From positions 1 to 36,900 of the forward strand of contig NZ_BAWO01000059.1 of assembly GCF_000632715.1 (NCBI RefSeq): 36,900 nucleotides of DNA, written 5' to 3'. Shown here one piece after another: positions 1 through 9,056 of this stretch. Every line of letters starts with the position of its first letter. The stretch's first letter is position 1. The notes below the pieces were generated by a model that was not told where the DNA came from, made no database searches, and saw nothing but the letters and a program-made list of their open reading frames with translations. Source of the DNA: Parageobacillus caldoxylosilyticus NBRC 107762 (lineage in GTDB: Bacteria; Bacillota; Bacilli; Bacillales; Anoxybacillaceae). Position numbers and translations under genes: made by a program.

Positions 1-1
1 T

Positions 2-637
2 ATGGAATTTACTCTTACAGGAGGGGATTCTTTCCTAGTCACCGTGAAGCAAAATCCTCCGAACACCCCTGTAGAAGTCATTTGTGACAATGGGGGGTGT
101 AGTTGTAACAATAGATGTGGTCTTACTACGTTTGAAGGTGGAGAAAGTTCAACTCCAATTCCCCCAATCCCTTTGTGTGTAACATTGGCATCGTTTCCCG
201 GTTGGCTTTTTCTAGAGGGAGGGAATGTTGGAAATTGGCCTTCTCCCGATACAGTAGCATTTTGGATAGGTGGTACCACTCGTGAGATTACGTTTCAGCC
301 CGCAGTCGCTTCTGTTAGCTTCTTTTATGCTTCCGCTGTAAATGTTACTCTAGAAGCATTTGATGCAAATAACAATTTGATTGCAAGTGTAGTAGGTCCA
401 GCCAATTTTGTTCCTCCTCTTTTTGATAATTGGGACCCTTTAGGCGTTAACGTGGGCTCCAATAGAATTACAAGAATCAGAATAACTGGTAATAGTAACC
501 AAACGGGCATTGATAACTTGAAAGTATGCTCCGTACGCCGAACATGTTGCAAAACGCATAATCCATTCATAAACGCATACGCCAAAATGCAAATGTACGC
601 CAACAAATCCGCCCGTCTTGGAAACCATATGCAGTGA
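2..637 (+). CDS. Hypothetical secreted or surface-type protein, possibly 5'-truncated by the window edge
   Basis: This open frame of 211 residues begins with an ATG at the second base of the window, so the true start may lie upstream and no ribosome binding site can be judged. Residues 25-45 are cysteine-rich with repeated C-x-C and C-x3-C spacing. A Pro/Ser spacer follows, then about 120 residues rich in Val, Asn, Thr and Phe that read like a beta-sandwich, ending in a G-I-D-N-L-K-V motif. That motif resembles the closing strand of galactose-binding or PEP-CTERM-like extracellular domains. The last 35 residues are basic and do not resemble the rest, so a frameshift or extension is possible. 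I do not recognise the family; a cell-surface or spore-surface role is only an inference. A good terminator follows at 781-817. Confidence 0.5.
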   Translation: MEFTLTGGDSFLVTVKQNPPNTPVEVICDNGGCSCNNRCGLTTFEGGESSTPIPPIPLCVTLASFPGWLFLEGGNVGNWPSPDTVAFWIGGTTREITFQPAVASVSFFYASAVNVTLEAFDANNNLIASVVGPANFVPPLFDNWDPLGVNVGSNRITRIRITGNSNQTGIDNLKVCSVRRTCCKTHNPFINAYAKMQMYANKSARLGNHMQ

Positions 638-780
638 CTAAAAAACACACTTCCAAACGGTGAACATGATTTCCAATTTTGTTATTAAACGTGTAATGCC
701 TAGCGAAACTGCCCCTCTTTTACCGGATTACCCCCTGATTTTGAGAACACCCTATCTGATTTAAGGTTATTCATGAACCT

Positions 781-817
781 CTCCCACCTACACTCCGTTT
801 GAAGGTGGGAGTTTTTA
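781..817 (+). terminator. Rho-independent terminator after the first gene
   Basis: CTCCCACCT pairs with AGGTGGGAG around a 13-base loop and is followed by GTTTTTA. It is about 145 bases downstream of the gene ending at 637 and points the same way. The interval 638-780 holds no gene I can support. Confidence 0.75.
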
Positions 818-834
818 CTAAATTCATCAAAGAA

Positions 835-1218
835 GCTTCGACGAAGAAGAAGGACTCCTTCCCCTACTCGGATGAACCCATCGGAAGCCTTTTCGGCGGA
901 ATAGTAAGCAACATCAGTTTTTCAAGTTTCTTATCGGGATAATGAGCGGTGGAAAGTCCTTTTTAGAGGTCTTGATGAGAGGATTATCTGACGAACATAT
1001 ACTTATGGCTTGAATCGAATGACTATGAAGATGGAACTTTCCTTTCGTTTGCTTTTGTAGCGCGCTTTTCGAAATTCACCTTCCGTACTGAAGAAGGAGT
1101 GTTCCTTCGTTAATCAAAGGTACTCTTTCCAGACAAGATCTGACTCACGGTCGCAAGCGTACAGCCGCTTGTGATCTGCTTTTGATGCATGGAAAAACAC
1201 CTTTTGTCCACGGAGCAT
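835..1218 (-). pseudogene. Degenerate IS200/IS605-type TnpB (RNA-guided nuclease family) N-terminal remnant
   Basis: A GGAGGAACCACT ribosome binding site leads to ATG at 1218, and the first 33 codons begin MLRGQKVFFHASKADHKRLY and continue with a C-D-R-E-S motif. This is the typical start of Geobacillus and Bacillus TnpB proteins. The frame stops after W-K-E-Y-L. Downstream pieces in shifted frames still read as TnpB: L-H-S-H-S-I-Q-A followed by H-K-Y-M-F-V-R, which corresponds to the Q-S-I-Q-A-x-x-H-K-Y segment of the family. The RuvC-like catalytic half and the 3' end that would supply the guide RNA are absent, so this is a dead fragment. The lower boundary is approximate because the homology fades. 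Confidence 0.6.
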
Positions 1219-1329
1219 AGTGGTTCCTCCTTACATTGTTCTTGTTATAGAAATATTATAGTTTTTTTGGGATAAAAACTGGTGGTATGTCAAGAAAACA
1301 GATACGTTAAACAGAGAGAATAGCTGAAT

Positions 1330-2501
1330 TTATGCAGCTACTTTTCTCTGGTGAGCGTAGTATGAAGCCTCAAATTCACATGGCGATACATAGCCAAGGG
1401 CGGAATGACTTCTTTTGCGGTTGTAGAAGCATTCGATGTACTCAAAAATGTCTTATTTCGCTTCTTTTCGCGTGCGGAATCGATTCAGATAAATGCACTC
1501 TTTCTTGATGAGGCTATGAAATGACTCTATACAAGCGTTGTCGTAACAGTTTCCACGTCTCGACATGCTCATTTGAAAATGATGTTCCTGTAAGAGTTGC
1601 TGATAGTCATTCGAAGCATATTGACTTCCACGATCCGAATGATGAATCATCACTCGTTCCGTTGGTTTTTCGCTGTTTAGAGCCCGTTGTAACGCTTTGA
1701 TGACTAACTCTTTTGTCATTCGTGTATCGATATACCATCCTACCATCTTACGAGTATATAAATCCATGATACTCGCTAAATACAACCAGCCTTCATCGGT
1801 AGGAATGTACGTAATATCCGCCATCCATACTTCATTCGGAGCCGTTGCTTGGAAGTTTTGTTTCAATAGATTGTCATATACGTTGTAAGGATGGTTACTG
1901 TTCGTAGTGGCTTTGAATTTACGGACGGTAATGGATCTCAAGCCTTCTTTGCTCATGATGCGAGCGACCGTCTTTTAAGACACACGAATCCCTTGTTTGC
2001 GCAGTTCTTGCGTAATTTTTGGGCTTCCGTAAATCTTACGGGACTTTAGATGCTCATTTCGAATCTGTTGAGTGAGTTGTTCTTTTCGTTCTTTCTGTTT
2101 ACTTTTCGCGCGCTTGAGCCAGTCGTAATACCCACTTTTGAAAACATCGAGCACTTGACACATTTTCACCACACGAAATTCATTTCGATGTTGAAAAATG
2201 AAGGCGTAAATTACTTCTGGTTTCTGGTGAAGATGCCTAACGCCTTTTTTAGGATCGCTAATTCCTCCTCCCACTCTTGATTGCGATGGCGTAATTCGAT
2301 GATTTCTTGATTTTGTGGCTTGATGTTGCCTGAACCTACAAAACTCGTTCCATTGCTTTCTTTGTATTCTTTGACCCAACGGTGAAGAGTGTTGTAAGCC
2401 AAACCTAACTCTTTTGCCGCTTGTGCGATGGACTTGTCCCCCTCCAAGCATCATTCAACAGCCTGAATTTTGTATTCCTTATCAAATGTTCTCTTTTTCA
2501 T
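1330..2501 (-). pseudogene. IS3-family transposase OrfA/OrfB with three nonsense mutations
   Basis: OrfA starts at ATG 2501 (MKKRTFDKEYKIQAVE) and is cut by a TGA at 2451-2453. The same frame then resumes with L-E-G-D-K-S-I-A-Q-A-A-K, a helix-turn-helix, and runs to about 2211. OrfB follows in the shifted frame as an integrase core. It shows E-V-W-M-A-D-I-T-Y (first Asp), H-H-S-D-R-G-S-Q-Y (second Asp) and N-A-C-I-E-S-F-H-S (Glu), so the DDE triad is still encoded. A TAA at 1975-1977 interrupts it near V-S-stop-K-T-V-A-R, and a second TAA at 1453-1455 falls after R-K-E-A-K. The natural end would be the TAA at 1330-1332 after the C-terminal [12 protein letters not shown] motif. All three stops look like single-base changes from sense codons, typical of an old inactive copy. 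Confidence 0.85.
2244..2250 (-). other. A6G programmed frameshift site of the IS3 transposase
   Basis: On the minus strand the sequence reads C-C-T-A-A-A-A-A-A-G-G-C-G at the OrfA/OrfB overlap. A6G is the classic slippery heptamer at which IS3-family elements shift -1 to make the OrfAB fusion. It is intact although the transposase itself is broken. Confidence 0.65.
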
Positions 2502-2579
2502 GATCGGACACCTCGAACCTATTGTAATTAAGTTTATTATAATCTCCCTGTTCTCCGTGTCCAATTTTTAGACTAACAT

Positions 2580-3174
2580 CAGTTACTGGTACATAAACAA
2601 GATGGAAAAATTGTAAAAATACAGGGAGATCCTAATCATCCTGTGACAAAGGGAAATATATGCAATAAAGTGTACGGAATATAATTGAACGAATTTACGA
2701 TCCAAAGCGCTTGAAATATCCAATGAAACGTACAGGAGCTAAAGAAGATGGAACAAGATGGCTATCCTCCTTTGCCAACCTATACACCACTTGTTAACGA
2801 TGGAGACTTCCCGTTTTTGTTTGTGCCTGGTCCTAACCATCATTTTTTAAACACAACCTTTTCTAATAATGAAAAACACATTTCTTTTGGAAAGGAACCA
2901 CGTTTGCATATGAATATTAAAGATGCTTTATCGAAAGGTATTAAGGATGGAGATCAAGTCCGAGTGTGGAACAATCGAGGAGAATGTATATTGAAAGTTT
3001 CTGTTGGAGAAAACGTACTTTCAGGCGTCGTTGTCACTCAAGGGCTCTGGGCCGATTCCCCGGGCACGAAACATCTGGTAAACTCACTTACCCCCCGACC
3101 GAGTTGCCGATATGGGCAATGGAGCGACTTTCTTTTCAGGGAGGGTGAATGTGGAGAAAGTTTTGGTTAGTTGA
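2580..3174 (+). pseudogene. Remnant of a molybdopterin oxidoreductase, interrupted and internally deleted
   Basis: The first frame from 2580 reads Q-L-L-V-H-K-Q-D-G-K-I-V-K-I-Q-G-D-P-N-H-P-V-T-K-G. This is the iron-sulfur/Mo-bisMGD N-terminal domain of DMSO-reductase-family enzymes just after its Cys motif, whose upstream part is lost at the IS border. After a frameshift, E-R-I-Y-D-P-K-R-L-K-Y-P-M-K-R continues the domain. At about 2755 the sequence jumps to the C-terminal dinucleotide-binding domain (F-V-P-G-P-N-H-H-F ... D-G-D-Q-V-R-V-W-N-N-R-G ... Q-G-L-W), so several hundred central codons are missing. A C-run at about 3090 adds a last frameshift. In the corrected frame the end reads L-T-P-D-R-V-A-D-M-G-N-G-A-T-F-F-S-G and stops at 3174. 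Family members are about 650-700 residues. The frame from 2748 to 3170 is the longest intact piece. The closest B. subtilis relatives by memory would be YyaE/YoaE. Confidence 0.8.
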
Positions 3175-3204
3175 ACCCCCTTGGGTGCCAAGGGGGGTTT
3201 GTTT
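3174..3204 (+). terminator. Rho-independent terminator of the molybdopterin oxidoreductase remnant
   Basis: AACCCCCTTGG pairs with CCAAGGGGGGTT around a GTG loop and is followed by TGTTT. It begins at the stop codon of the frame-corrected pseudogene, so the transcription stop outlived the gene. Confidence 0.8.
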
Positions 3205-3271
3205 ATGGGAATTTCCTTTAATTATATCAATAAAGGTGAATATAGTATACCAACTAATTTCGTGATTTTCG

Positions 3272-4417
3272 TTATCTTTGAAGCCCAGGATATTGCCAAA
3301 TTCCAGAAACTCTAAACAGGTCACGGTAGATAACAAACTCTTCATCTTTCGATACTTTTTGTGCTTCCTCTATAGATGGATAATCTAAATAAACCACATT
3401 GGTGAAGTTTCTGTTGCTATTTTTGCCATTCATTTTATCATAAAAATCGCTGGCTTCTTTAAATACCGTTAACGCTCTTCTCATGTGGCTTGCACTTGTT
3501 ACAAGGGTCACGTCTTTTATTCCCTCTTTTTCAAGTATGGCAGTGGTAAAAAGTGCATTTTCCACCGTGTCTGTTGACTTATTTTCGAGAATAATTCTGT
3601 CTTTTTCAATTCCTTGAGAAATCAACCAGTTGCTCATTGCCTCCGCTTCCGTAATTCCTTGTTTAGGAACTCCGCCAGTTACAATGATCTTTGAATGTGG
3701 GTATTGTTTTGCAATGGCAAGGCCTACTTTTAAACGTTCCATCAGCGGTTGTCTCATCGAACCATCATCGGCAAGTGCATATCCAAGGATGACAATGGCA
3801 TGGTCTTTTTGTGGTAAATGCTGAGGGACTTCTGTATTTAATTTGCTATTTATAATACTTTCTGTTGTTTTTAATTTTCGAATATATTCATTTGCTTTTT
3901 TAGAATCTATTCGCTTTAACTTTGAAATAGCGCTTTTATAAGCGCGAATGTCTCCATTTATTTTTGAGTAAACCCCGTAAAGCAGATTGGCATTGAAATT
4001 ATTTGGGTCTAAATTTAATATCTGCTTATACGTTTGTAACGCTTCTGGAATTTTTTTCTGAATGATTTGCGTGGATGCAAGTGAAAATTTCAGATCAAGA
4101 TTATATGGATCGATTAGCGTTGCTTCCTTAAATGCATGTTCAACAACATCATATTTGCCTTTCAGTGTGATTCCCTTAAATATCTCTTTTTCTGCTTTTT
4201 CAAGGTCACCGCCATGCCAATAATAGTACATGGCGATTTTTTTTAATTGATCGATTCTGTAAGAAGTAGGTTCATCAGTTTTTATGTAGGTTATATTAGG
4301 ATTTTCTGGTGTTGTCGAAGTTGTTGGAACAGAAGATGCGGCATACGCTGTTGCAAACGTTAAAGTAGATAAAACAACAGCTGCGGATAAACCCAGTTTC
4401 TTTTTCAAGTTTTTCAT
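3272..4417 (-). CDS. Exported TPR-DUF218 (YdcF/SanA-like) protein
   Basis: I place the start at ATG 4417: AGGAGG lies 11 bases upstream, and the resulting N-terminus (MKNLKKKLGLSAAVVLSTLT) is a clean signal peptide ending in A-Y-A. An upstream in-frame start at 4468 would bury that peptide. After a Thr/Ser/Pro linker come about 110 residues of TPR-like helices (E-A-L-Q-T-Y-K-Q-I-L-N-L-D-P-N-N-F-N-A-N). A DUF218 domain follows: H-A-I-V-I-L-G-Y-A, I-I-V-T-G-G-V-P, E-A-E-A-M, E-N-K-S-T-D-T-V-E-N-A and T-S-A-S-H-M-R-R-A. DUF218 proteins of the YdcF/SanA group act at the envelope; their chemistry is not well defined. The gene is monocistronic, converging on the molybdopterin remnant. Family assignment is firm, function is not. 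Confidence 0.85.
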   Translation of the reverse strand: MKNLKKKLGLSAAVVLSTLTFATAYAASSVPTTSTTPENPNITYIKTDEPTSYRIDQLKKIAMYYYWHGGDLEKAEKEIFKGITLKGKYDVVEHAFKEATLIDPYNLDLKFSLASTQIIQKKIPEALQTYKQILNLDPNNFNANLLYGVYSKINGDIRAYKSAISKLKRIDSKKANEYIRKLKTTESIINSKLNTEVPQHLPQKDHAIVILGYALADDGSMRQPLMERLKVGLAIAKQYPHSKIIVTGGVPKQGITEAEAMSNWLISQGIEKDRIILENKSTDTVENALFTTAILEKEGIKDVTLVTSASHMRRALTVFKEASDFYDKMNGKNSNRNFTNVVYLDYPSIEEAQKVSKDEEFVIYRDLFRVSGIWQYPGLQR

Positions 4418-4951
4418 TGCATCGATACCCTCCTGACTTCTGTGAATATTTTTAGGGATTATCAGCACATTGCGACCATCCCAGCAACGATCATTAAGAT
4501 AGCATTTTTTGATTTACCGATTGCGAAGATAGGGTAAATATCTTGTAAATTTATCCTATCCATCTTTCGGCAAATTTTGGAGAGTATAGGCACGCACTAA
4601 AAAAATCGTTCATTTTGAACAAAACTGTCCAAATTAGCGATATTGTTTTCAATCGCTAAAATTAGTTTTCCCAACACCCGACAGTTTACTATAAGGCATG
4701 CTGTCGGACGCATTCTTCTTGAATGCAGAATAGGCGGACATGAAATAAAGAAAGAACAAAAGCATTCGTTTGGCTATATCGGTATCAAAATCTATATGTT
4801 GAAAAAAGGGGATGGTCCTCGTGCTATGAATCCTCCCCTTTTCAACCAATTGGCTTTATTCATTTTAGCAATTTCTTAAGATGATCGTATTTATTTCTTG
4901 CTCCGCTTTGTATCTTTTTGCCCTGCCTGCGAGCTTCCCACTCACACAATG
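4418..4951. other. 533-bp gap with no supported gene; one long hairpin
   Basis: Short overlapping frames on both strands at 4643-4879 show no recognisable motif, no good ribosome binding site and no family resemblance, so I leave them out. The only structure is an inverted repeat at 4798-4846, where GTTGAAAA(AA)GGGGA pairs with TCCCCTTTTCAAC. The loop is about 21 bases and no T-run follows. It could be an old terminator or the end of an unrecognised mobile element. Confidence 0.4.
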
Positions 4952-6007
4952 TTAGAAACGGTTAATCACAACGGATCCTAACGTACCATATTGAGACATC
5001 GATTCGAGCACTCCGCTTGCTTCTTCAAGAGAAATCGTTTTGGATATCAATTTTTCTGGATGCAGCTTCCCACTTTCCACCATTGCTAATAAATCCTTAT
5101 ATCGATGTGGCTGCATACCAAGCGATCCTCTAATTTGCAGCTCTTTTGCTACGATCAAATCCGTTGGAAGGGCGATCATTCCACCCTCTTCTTGCGTCGT
5201 CAATCCAACTTGCACATGTACTCCACGGTTTCGCAAGCTAAGAATCGCATTTCGGCATGTTTCAGCAATACCTAATGCATCTAGCGTAATGTCGCTGCCG
5301 CCTTTAGTGATTTCCATGACTGCTTCGACCGGATTGTCCCTTCTTGAATTTACCGTTGCAAAAGCACCTAGTTCTTTCGCTTTTTCCAGTTTGGCATCAT
5401 CAATATCAACAGCGATGACCCTGGCTCCAAGCGCATTGGCGATTTGAATCGCGGCTAAACCGACGCCGCCCGCACCGTAAACGGTAAAGAAATCACCTGC
5501 TTGCACCCCTGATTGATCGGCAACCGCATGAAAGCTCGTCATAAATCGGCACCCAAGGGAGGCAGCTGTGGTAAAGTCGATGGAATCAGGCAAATGAACT
5601 AGATTCTGATCTGCGAACGGTACTCTCGCATATTGGGCATAAGCCCCGTTACAAGAAAATCCGAAGATGATTAAGTTTTCACATACGTTTTGGTGTCCTG
5701 TTTGACAATGCTCACAGTTTCCGCAGCCTAGGCTGAAAGGAACGACAACGCGGTCTCCTTTTTTGAACCGCTTTACGTCTTTTCCTACTTCTTCAATAAT
5801 GCCGGCGAATTCATGCCCGAGAATGTGAGGAAGTTCAGGCTTCAATCCAATCCATTCCCAATCTCCGACCCATGCATGCCAGTCGCTTCGGCAAACTCCA
5901 TTCGCTTCCACCTTTACGATGACATCATTTGGACCGCAATCTGGATCTTGAAAGTTTTCGTGGATTACTAATGGTTTGTTGAAATCCTCCATAACTGCCG
6001 CTTTCAT
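4952..6007 (-). CDS. Zinc-dependent medium-chain alcohol dehydrogenase
   Basis: This 351-residue protein oxidises an alcohol or reduces an aldehyde with a nicotinamide cofactor. The catalytic zinc ligands are visible as C39 (G-V-C-R-S-D) and H65-E66 (G-H-E-F-A-G). The structural zinc lobe uses C95, C98, C101 and C109 (G-C-G-N-C-E-H-C ... N-V-C). The Rossmann motif G-A-G-G-V-G is at 178-183, and D201 after the second strand suggests NAD preference. I start at ATG 6007 rather than the TTG just before it, because AAGGAGA sits 8 bases upstream of the ATG. It stands alone between two mobile-element regions, so context does not give a substrate. It could serve acetaldehyde, since the eut operon in this window has no alcohol dehydrogenase, but that link is only a guess. 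Confidence 0.88.
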   Translation of the reverse strand: MKAAVMEDFNKPLVIHENFQDPDCGPNDVIVKVEANGVCRSDWHAWVGDWEWIGLKPELPHILGHEFAGIIEEVGKDVKRFKKGDRVVVPFSLGCGNCEHCQTGHQNVCENLIIFGFSCNGAYAQYARVPFADQNLVHLPDSIDFTTAASLGCRFMTSFHAVADQSGVQAGDFFTVYGAGGVGLAAIQIANALGARVIAVDIDDAKLEKAKELGAFATVNSRRDNPVEAVMEITKGGSDITLDALGIAETCRNAILSLRNRGVHVQVGLTTQEEGGMIALPTDLIVAKELQIRGSLGMQPHRYKDLLAMVESGKLHPEKLISKTISLEEASGVLESMSQYGTLGSVVINRF

Positions 6008-6127
6008 CAATCATCTCTCCTTCGCCCAAAAAAGGTTTCATTATATATATACAGCACGTTTTATTTAAAATTCTTCTTTTCGGTAAAGAAGAGAAAACTC
6101 CTTATTCGTGCTTCGTGCACATACCCC

Positions 6128-6458
6128 GTCAAGTAGACTATAGAAAAAAGAGTATATGAAGTTGCGGCCTTTTCTCGATATTCCATCGGGGAAAGGCCGT
6201 TTGGCAATACGCATTTTTCTTTTTCAAACTGGGAAAATGTTGGTGATTCCATACTCCTTTTCGATCTTCCAATGACTCGCCGCGTTGAATTTTCTTGATC
6301 CATTGTGCAATCTGAGCATCACTTTGATTCCAAAATGCTTACGGAGCAGTCGATGAGATGAGAATTTCAAACGAAACAACTTACCCTTTCAGATCTTCTG
6401 AATATGTGCTAAAAGCTTGTCCTTTCTTATCCATAAAAAATCCCCTACTAGGTAGACT
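6128..6458 (-). mobile_element. Internally deleted IS3-family element (both ends, no middle)
   Basis: At the right, ATG 6434 starts an OrfA-like peptide MDKKGQAFSTYSEDLKG, preceded by the element end C-T-A-C-C-T-A-G-T-A-G-G-G-G. At the left, a 3' OrfB piece reads L-P-N-G-L-S-P-M-E-Y-R-E-K-A-A, the standard C-terminus of this group, followed by the end T-A-G-T-C-T-A-C-T-T-G-A-C-G-G-G-G. Only about 330 bases remain of roughly 1.3 kb. The 80-codon frame at 6061-6303 contains the OrfB tail but starts and ends outside it and is not a gene. The end sequence closely matches that of the element near 35403, so both belong to the same IS group. Confidence 0.65.
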
Positions 6459-6541
6459 CTTAAGAGCATGCGATCCAATGTCTTTTTTTGATGCCTGCCT
6501 GTAGGGGGATCATACTGCATGTTGATTACTTTTATTGAAGT

Positions 6542-8320
6542 TTATTTCATCACTTTTTCGTTTAACAATTCAGCAGGAAGCAAAATATCATCCTTTTTCA
6601 CTTCGTATAACCCGAAAGGAACAAGGCGAAGGCCTGGCAAGAAATCACATGTTAAAAACAATAAAGTGTATAAAATATCGTGGAAAGGAAAGCCTCTTTC
6701 TTGGAGAGCCGATAACAATTGATTGTGGTATTGAACCGCTGTTTCAAAGGAAGGATCGGTTGTCATCATTCCGGTAAACGGAAGAGGAATTTCTACGACA
6801 ATTTCACTTCCATCTACAACCACAATGCCGCCGCCCATGTCATACACTTTTTTCGCAGCAATTGCCATTGCTTTTGGGTCCCTGCCAATAACAAGTAATT
6901 CGGTCGTCGTATTGTAAGTAGACGCCATCCCGTCTAAGTTCCGTGCAAACCGTTCCAAAATCGCTTTGGATACCCATTTGCCGTTTCGATCAATCAAAGA
7001 AGCATATAGCAATCCTTCTTCGTTTGAAATGTCGGCGAAGCCATCAACGAACGGAGGCATCACATCTTTTCTTTCTGTAATGACATTGCTTTTGAAATAA
7101 GCAACTGGAACTGCTTTCCCCCGCGAAGTATGAGGATAGCGATATATATTTAAGTCATCTAAAACTTCTTTTGGAAACGCAAAAGGTTTTCTTACCACAT
7201 ATTTATTCCAATTAATTTCTGGCATAGCAACGAGCAGTTTTCCTTGTTCAGCGACTACTTCTCCCTTGGAAATAACCAGCGCCGGGCGAAATTCTACAAG
7301 ATCAGGAAGCAGAAGAATATCCGCTAATTTTCCTGGTGAAATGCCTCCGATATAATCATCAAGACGCAAATAAGTAGCGGCATTGATCGTCGCCATTTGC
7401 AAAGCAGTCATCGCAGGGACGCCAAGCTCCACAGCTTTCCGGACAAGGCCGTCCACAAAACCTTCTTCTTCTATGAAACCAGGATGGGGACCGTCCGTTG
7501 TCATCGTAATTCTGTTTGTACTTACCTGACCTTCGGTAATTATTTTAATAATTTCTGGCAAATCCGGACGAAGGGAGCTGTTGCGAAGTGTAGTCCACAT
7601 CCCCAGCCTGAGTCGGTCAAATGCTTCTTTTGCCGTAATCGCTTCATGACATGCACTGACTCCGCTTGCAGCGATGGAATTTAATTTTTCATAGGAACAT
7701 CCAGCCGTATGTCCGTCCACCACTTTTCCCATTTTTTTCGCCACTTCAATCGTATCAATTAAAAAAGGATCTCCTTGATATAACAGAGGCCATCTTGTCA
7801 CTTCAGCAGTTCCGACAACTTCATCCAATTCCAAAAGCTCTTGTACATCCTTTTGGTTGAACCATTCTCTTTCTCCAGGAAAGTCCGCTTGTGAAACAAG
7901 GCGAACAAGCCACAGAAAGTTTCCAGGCAAATCTTTCAAGTCATTTACCATTTCTTTAAATCCTTTTGCCCCCATATGCAAGTAAAAAAATAAATTATCG
8001 TTAACCGTTGTCGTTGTTCCAAGGGGCAATACTTTTCTTGTCATACTAATCGGGTTGTAGACGACCCACGGATGAGCGTGGGGCTCGATAAAGCCCGGTG
8101 AGACATACATTCCTTCCGCATCGATCACTTTCGTATGCTCGTCGACCAGCACATCATTTTCTCCGACATATGCAATAGAATCTTTATAAACGGCTACATT
8201 TTGTTTTAAAAATTCCCCTGAATACACATTGATGACCGTTCCACCTTTAATGAACAGGTCAGCTGGCCGACGGCCTTGCGCCACTTCTATTAATTCCGTT
8301 CTTTTTGCTTTTCTTTTCAA
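6542..8320 (-). CDS. Adenine deaminase-family amidohydrolase (AdeC/YerA-like)
   Basis: The protein is 592 residues and cytoplasmic. An amidohydrolase metal motif G-F-I-E-P-H-A-H-P-W lies near residue 80. The barrel continues with V-V-D-G-H-T-A-G, a conserved T-T-D-G-P-H-P-G segment, and A-T-I-N-A-A-T-Y-L ... G-G-I-S-P-G-K-L-A-D-I-L-L-L-P-D, typical of adenine deaminases. The C-terminal AdeC domain is present (G-G-G-I-V-V-V-D-G near residue 510). AdeC converts adenine to hypoxanthine and ammonia, but the YerA branch of Bacillus is less well characterised, so the substrate is uncertain. AGGAG lies 8 bases before TTG 8320, whereas the in-frame GTG 8329 overlaps it, so I choose TTG. It is not part of the aryl-CoA island: 247 bases separate it from the thioesterase gene. 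Confidence 0.85.
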   Translation of the reverse strand: MKRKAKRTELIEVAQGRRPADLFIKGGTVINVYSGEFLKQNVAVYKDSIAYVGENDVLVDEHTKVIDAEGMYVSPGFIEPHAHPWVVYNPISMTRKVLPLGTTTTVNDNLFFYLHMGAKGFKEMVNDLKDLPGNFLWLVRLVSQADFPGEREWFNQKDVQELLELDEVVGTAEVTRWPLLYQGDPFLIDTIEVAKKMGKVVDGHTAGCSYEKLNSIAASGVSACHEAITAKEAFDRLRLGMWTTLRNSSLRPDLPEIIKIITEGQVSTNRITMTTDGPHPGFIEEEGFVDGLVRKAVELGVPAMTALQMATINAATYLRLDDYIGGISPGKLADILLLPDLVEFRPALVISKGEVVAEQGKLLVAMPEINWNKYVVRKPFAFPKEVLDDLNIYRYPHTSRGKAVPVAYFKSNVITERKDVMPPFVDGFADISNEEGLLYASLIDRNGKWVSKAILERFARNLDGMASTYNTTTELLVIGRDPKAMAIAAKKVYDMGGGIVVVDGSEIVVEIPLPFTGMMTTDPSFETAVQYHNQLLSALQERGFPFHDILYTLLFLTCDFLPGLRLVPFGLYEVKKDDILLPAELLNEKVMK

Positions 8321-8567
8321 TCTGTTCACTCCTATTCAGCATTATTTATTGCCCAACCGTTTTTCCTAGTATCTATCGCTACATTTTATATTTTCACGTA
8401 AAATGAATTGGAAGTGCAGTCTGCTAACCAATTTGAAATGTTGATGAGATTGCCAAGTTTTACGATGGACAAGTAGAATCGGACATTTGTTGGTTTATTT
8501 TTCGAATTTAAAATATTATTTTAATTATCAGAATTATTTAGTTGCATCAATCCCTTTTCACACGTCT

Positions 8568-9017
8568 TTATGCACTTAACCACGGATTCGTTTGATGGCA
8601 ATTTCCTAATCCTTCCTCTTCCAGTATTCGTCTTACTTCATCAGGGATCGGAACAGCAAATATATTTCCATTTTTCTCCTTAACCCATCCCCTGAGTTCA
8701 AATCCATGACCGGTTCTTGTTTCACCGCGAAATACTTCATGTTTAAGTTTTATCGTTTTACGATTCACTTCTGTCACAACTGTTCTGATGGTAATAATGT
8801 CGTCGTAATACAATGGATGTTCAAACGTACAACCTACATCAAGAAGGGGAAGAATGATATTTTGTTCCTTCATCAGTTTTGATGGAGACAGCCCAATGCT
8901 TCTGAAAAATTGATGGCCGGCAATATCGAACCATTTGAAATAATTTGGATAATAAACAATCCCTGCTGCATCAGTATCCCCAAAATTAACGCGAAGTTGA
9001 AATTCATTTCTTTTCAA
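8568..9017 (-). CDS. 4-hydroxybenzoyl-CoA thioesterase-family acyl-CoA thioesterase
   Basis: This 149-residue hot-dog-fold protein carries the family signature D-T-D-A-A-G-I-V-Y-Y-P-N-Y-F-K-W-F-D near residue 15, with the catalytic Asp in D-A-A-G. Later conserved strands include H-P-L-Y-Y-D-D and I-K-L-K-H-E-V-F. It hydrolyses a CoA thioester. AGGGGG sits 9 bases before the TTG start at 9017. It lies 39 bases downstream of the benzoate-CoA-ligase-type gene and is surely co-transcribed, so a role in releasing CoA from dead-end aryl-CoA intermediates is likely. An analogous job has been proposed for PaaI in phenylacetate pathways. The exact substrate is not visible from sequence. Confidence 0.85.
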   Translation of the reverse strand: MKRNEFQLRVNFGDTDAAGIVYYPNYFKWFDIAGHQFFRSIGLSPSKLMKEQNIILPLLDVGCTFEHPLYYDDIITIRTVVTEVNRKTIKLKHEVFRGETRTGHGFELRGWVKEKNGNIFAVPIPDEVRRILEEEGLGNCHQTNPWLSA

Positions 9018-9056
9018 ATCTATTTTCCCCCTTCATTATTCACCCTATAAAGCTGA

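Larger units (their letters stand above)
1287..2564 (-). mobile_element. Decayed IS3-family (IS150-like) insertion sequence
   Basis: The element carries a two-frame transposase on the minus strand. Its right end, read inward, begins T-T-G-G-A-C-A-C-G-G-A-G near 2564. The left end near 1287 is a weaker inverted match that shares G-A/A-A-A-C-A-G spacing. The ends are placed by similarity only and no target duplication was confirmed. The right end directly abuts the interrupted molybdopterin oxidoreductase at 2580, suggesting insertion into that gene. With three in-frame stops in the transposase it should not be autonomously mobile. Confidence 0.7.

Noticed and set aside
4643-4879. Overlapping short frames on both strands in the gap before the alcohol dehydrogenase
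   Set aside because: No motif, no binding site and mutually overlapping. The hairpin at 4798-4846 explains the only visible structure.
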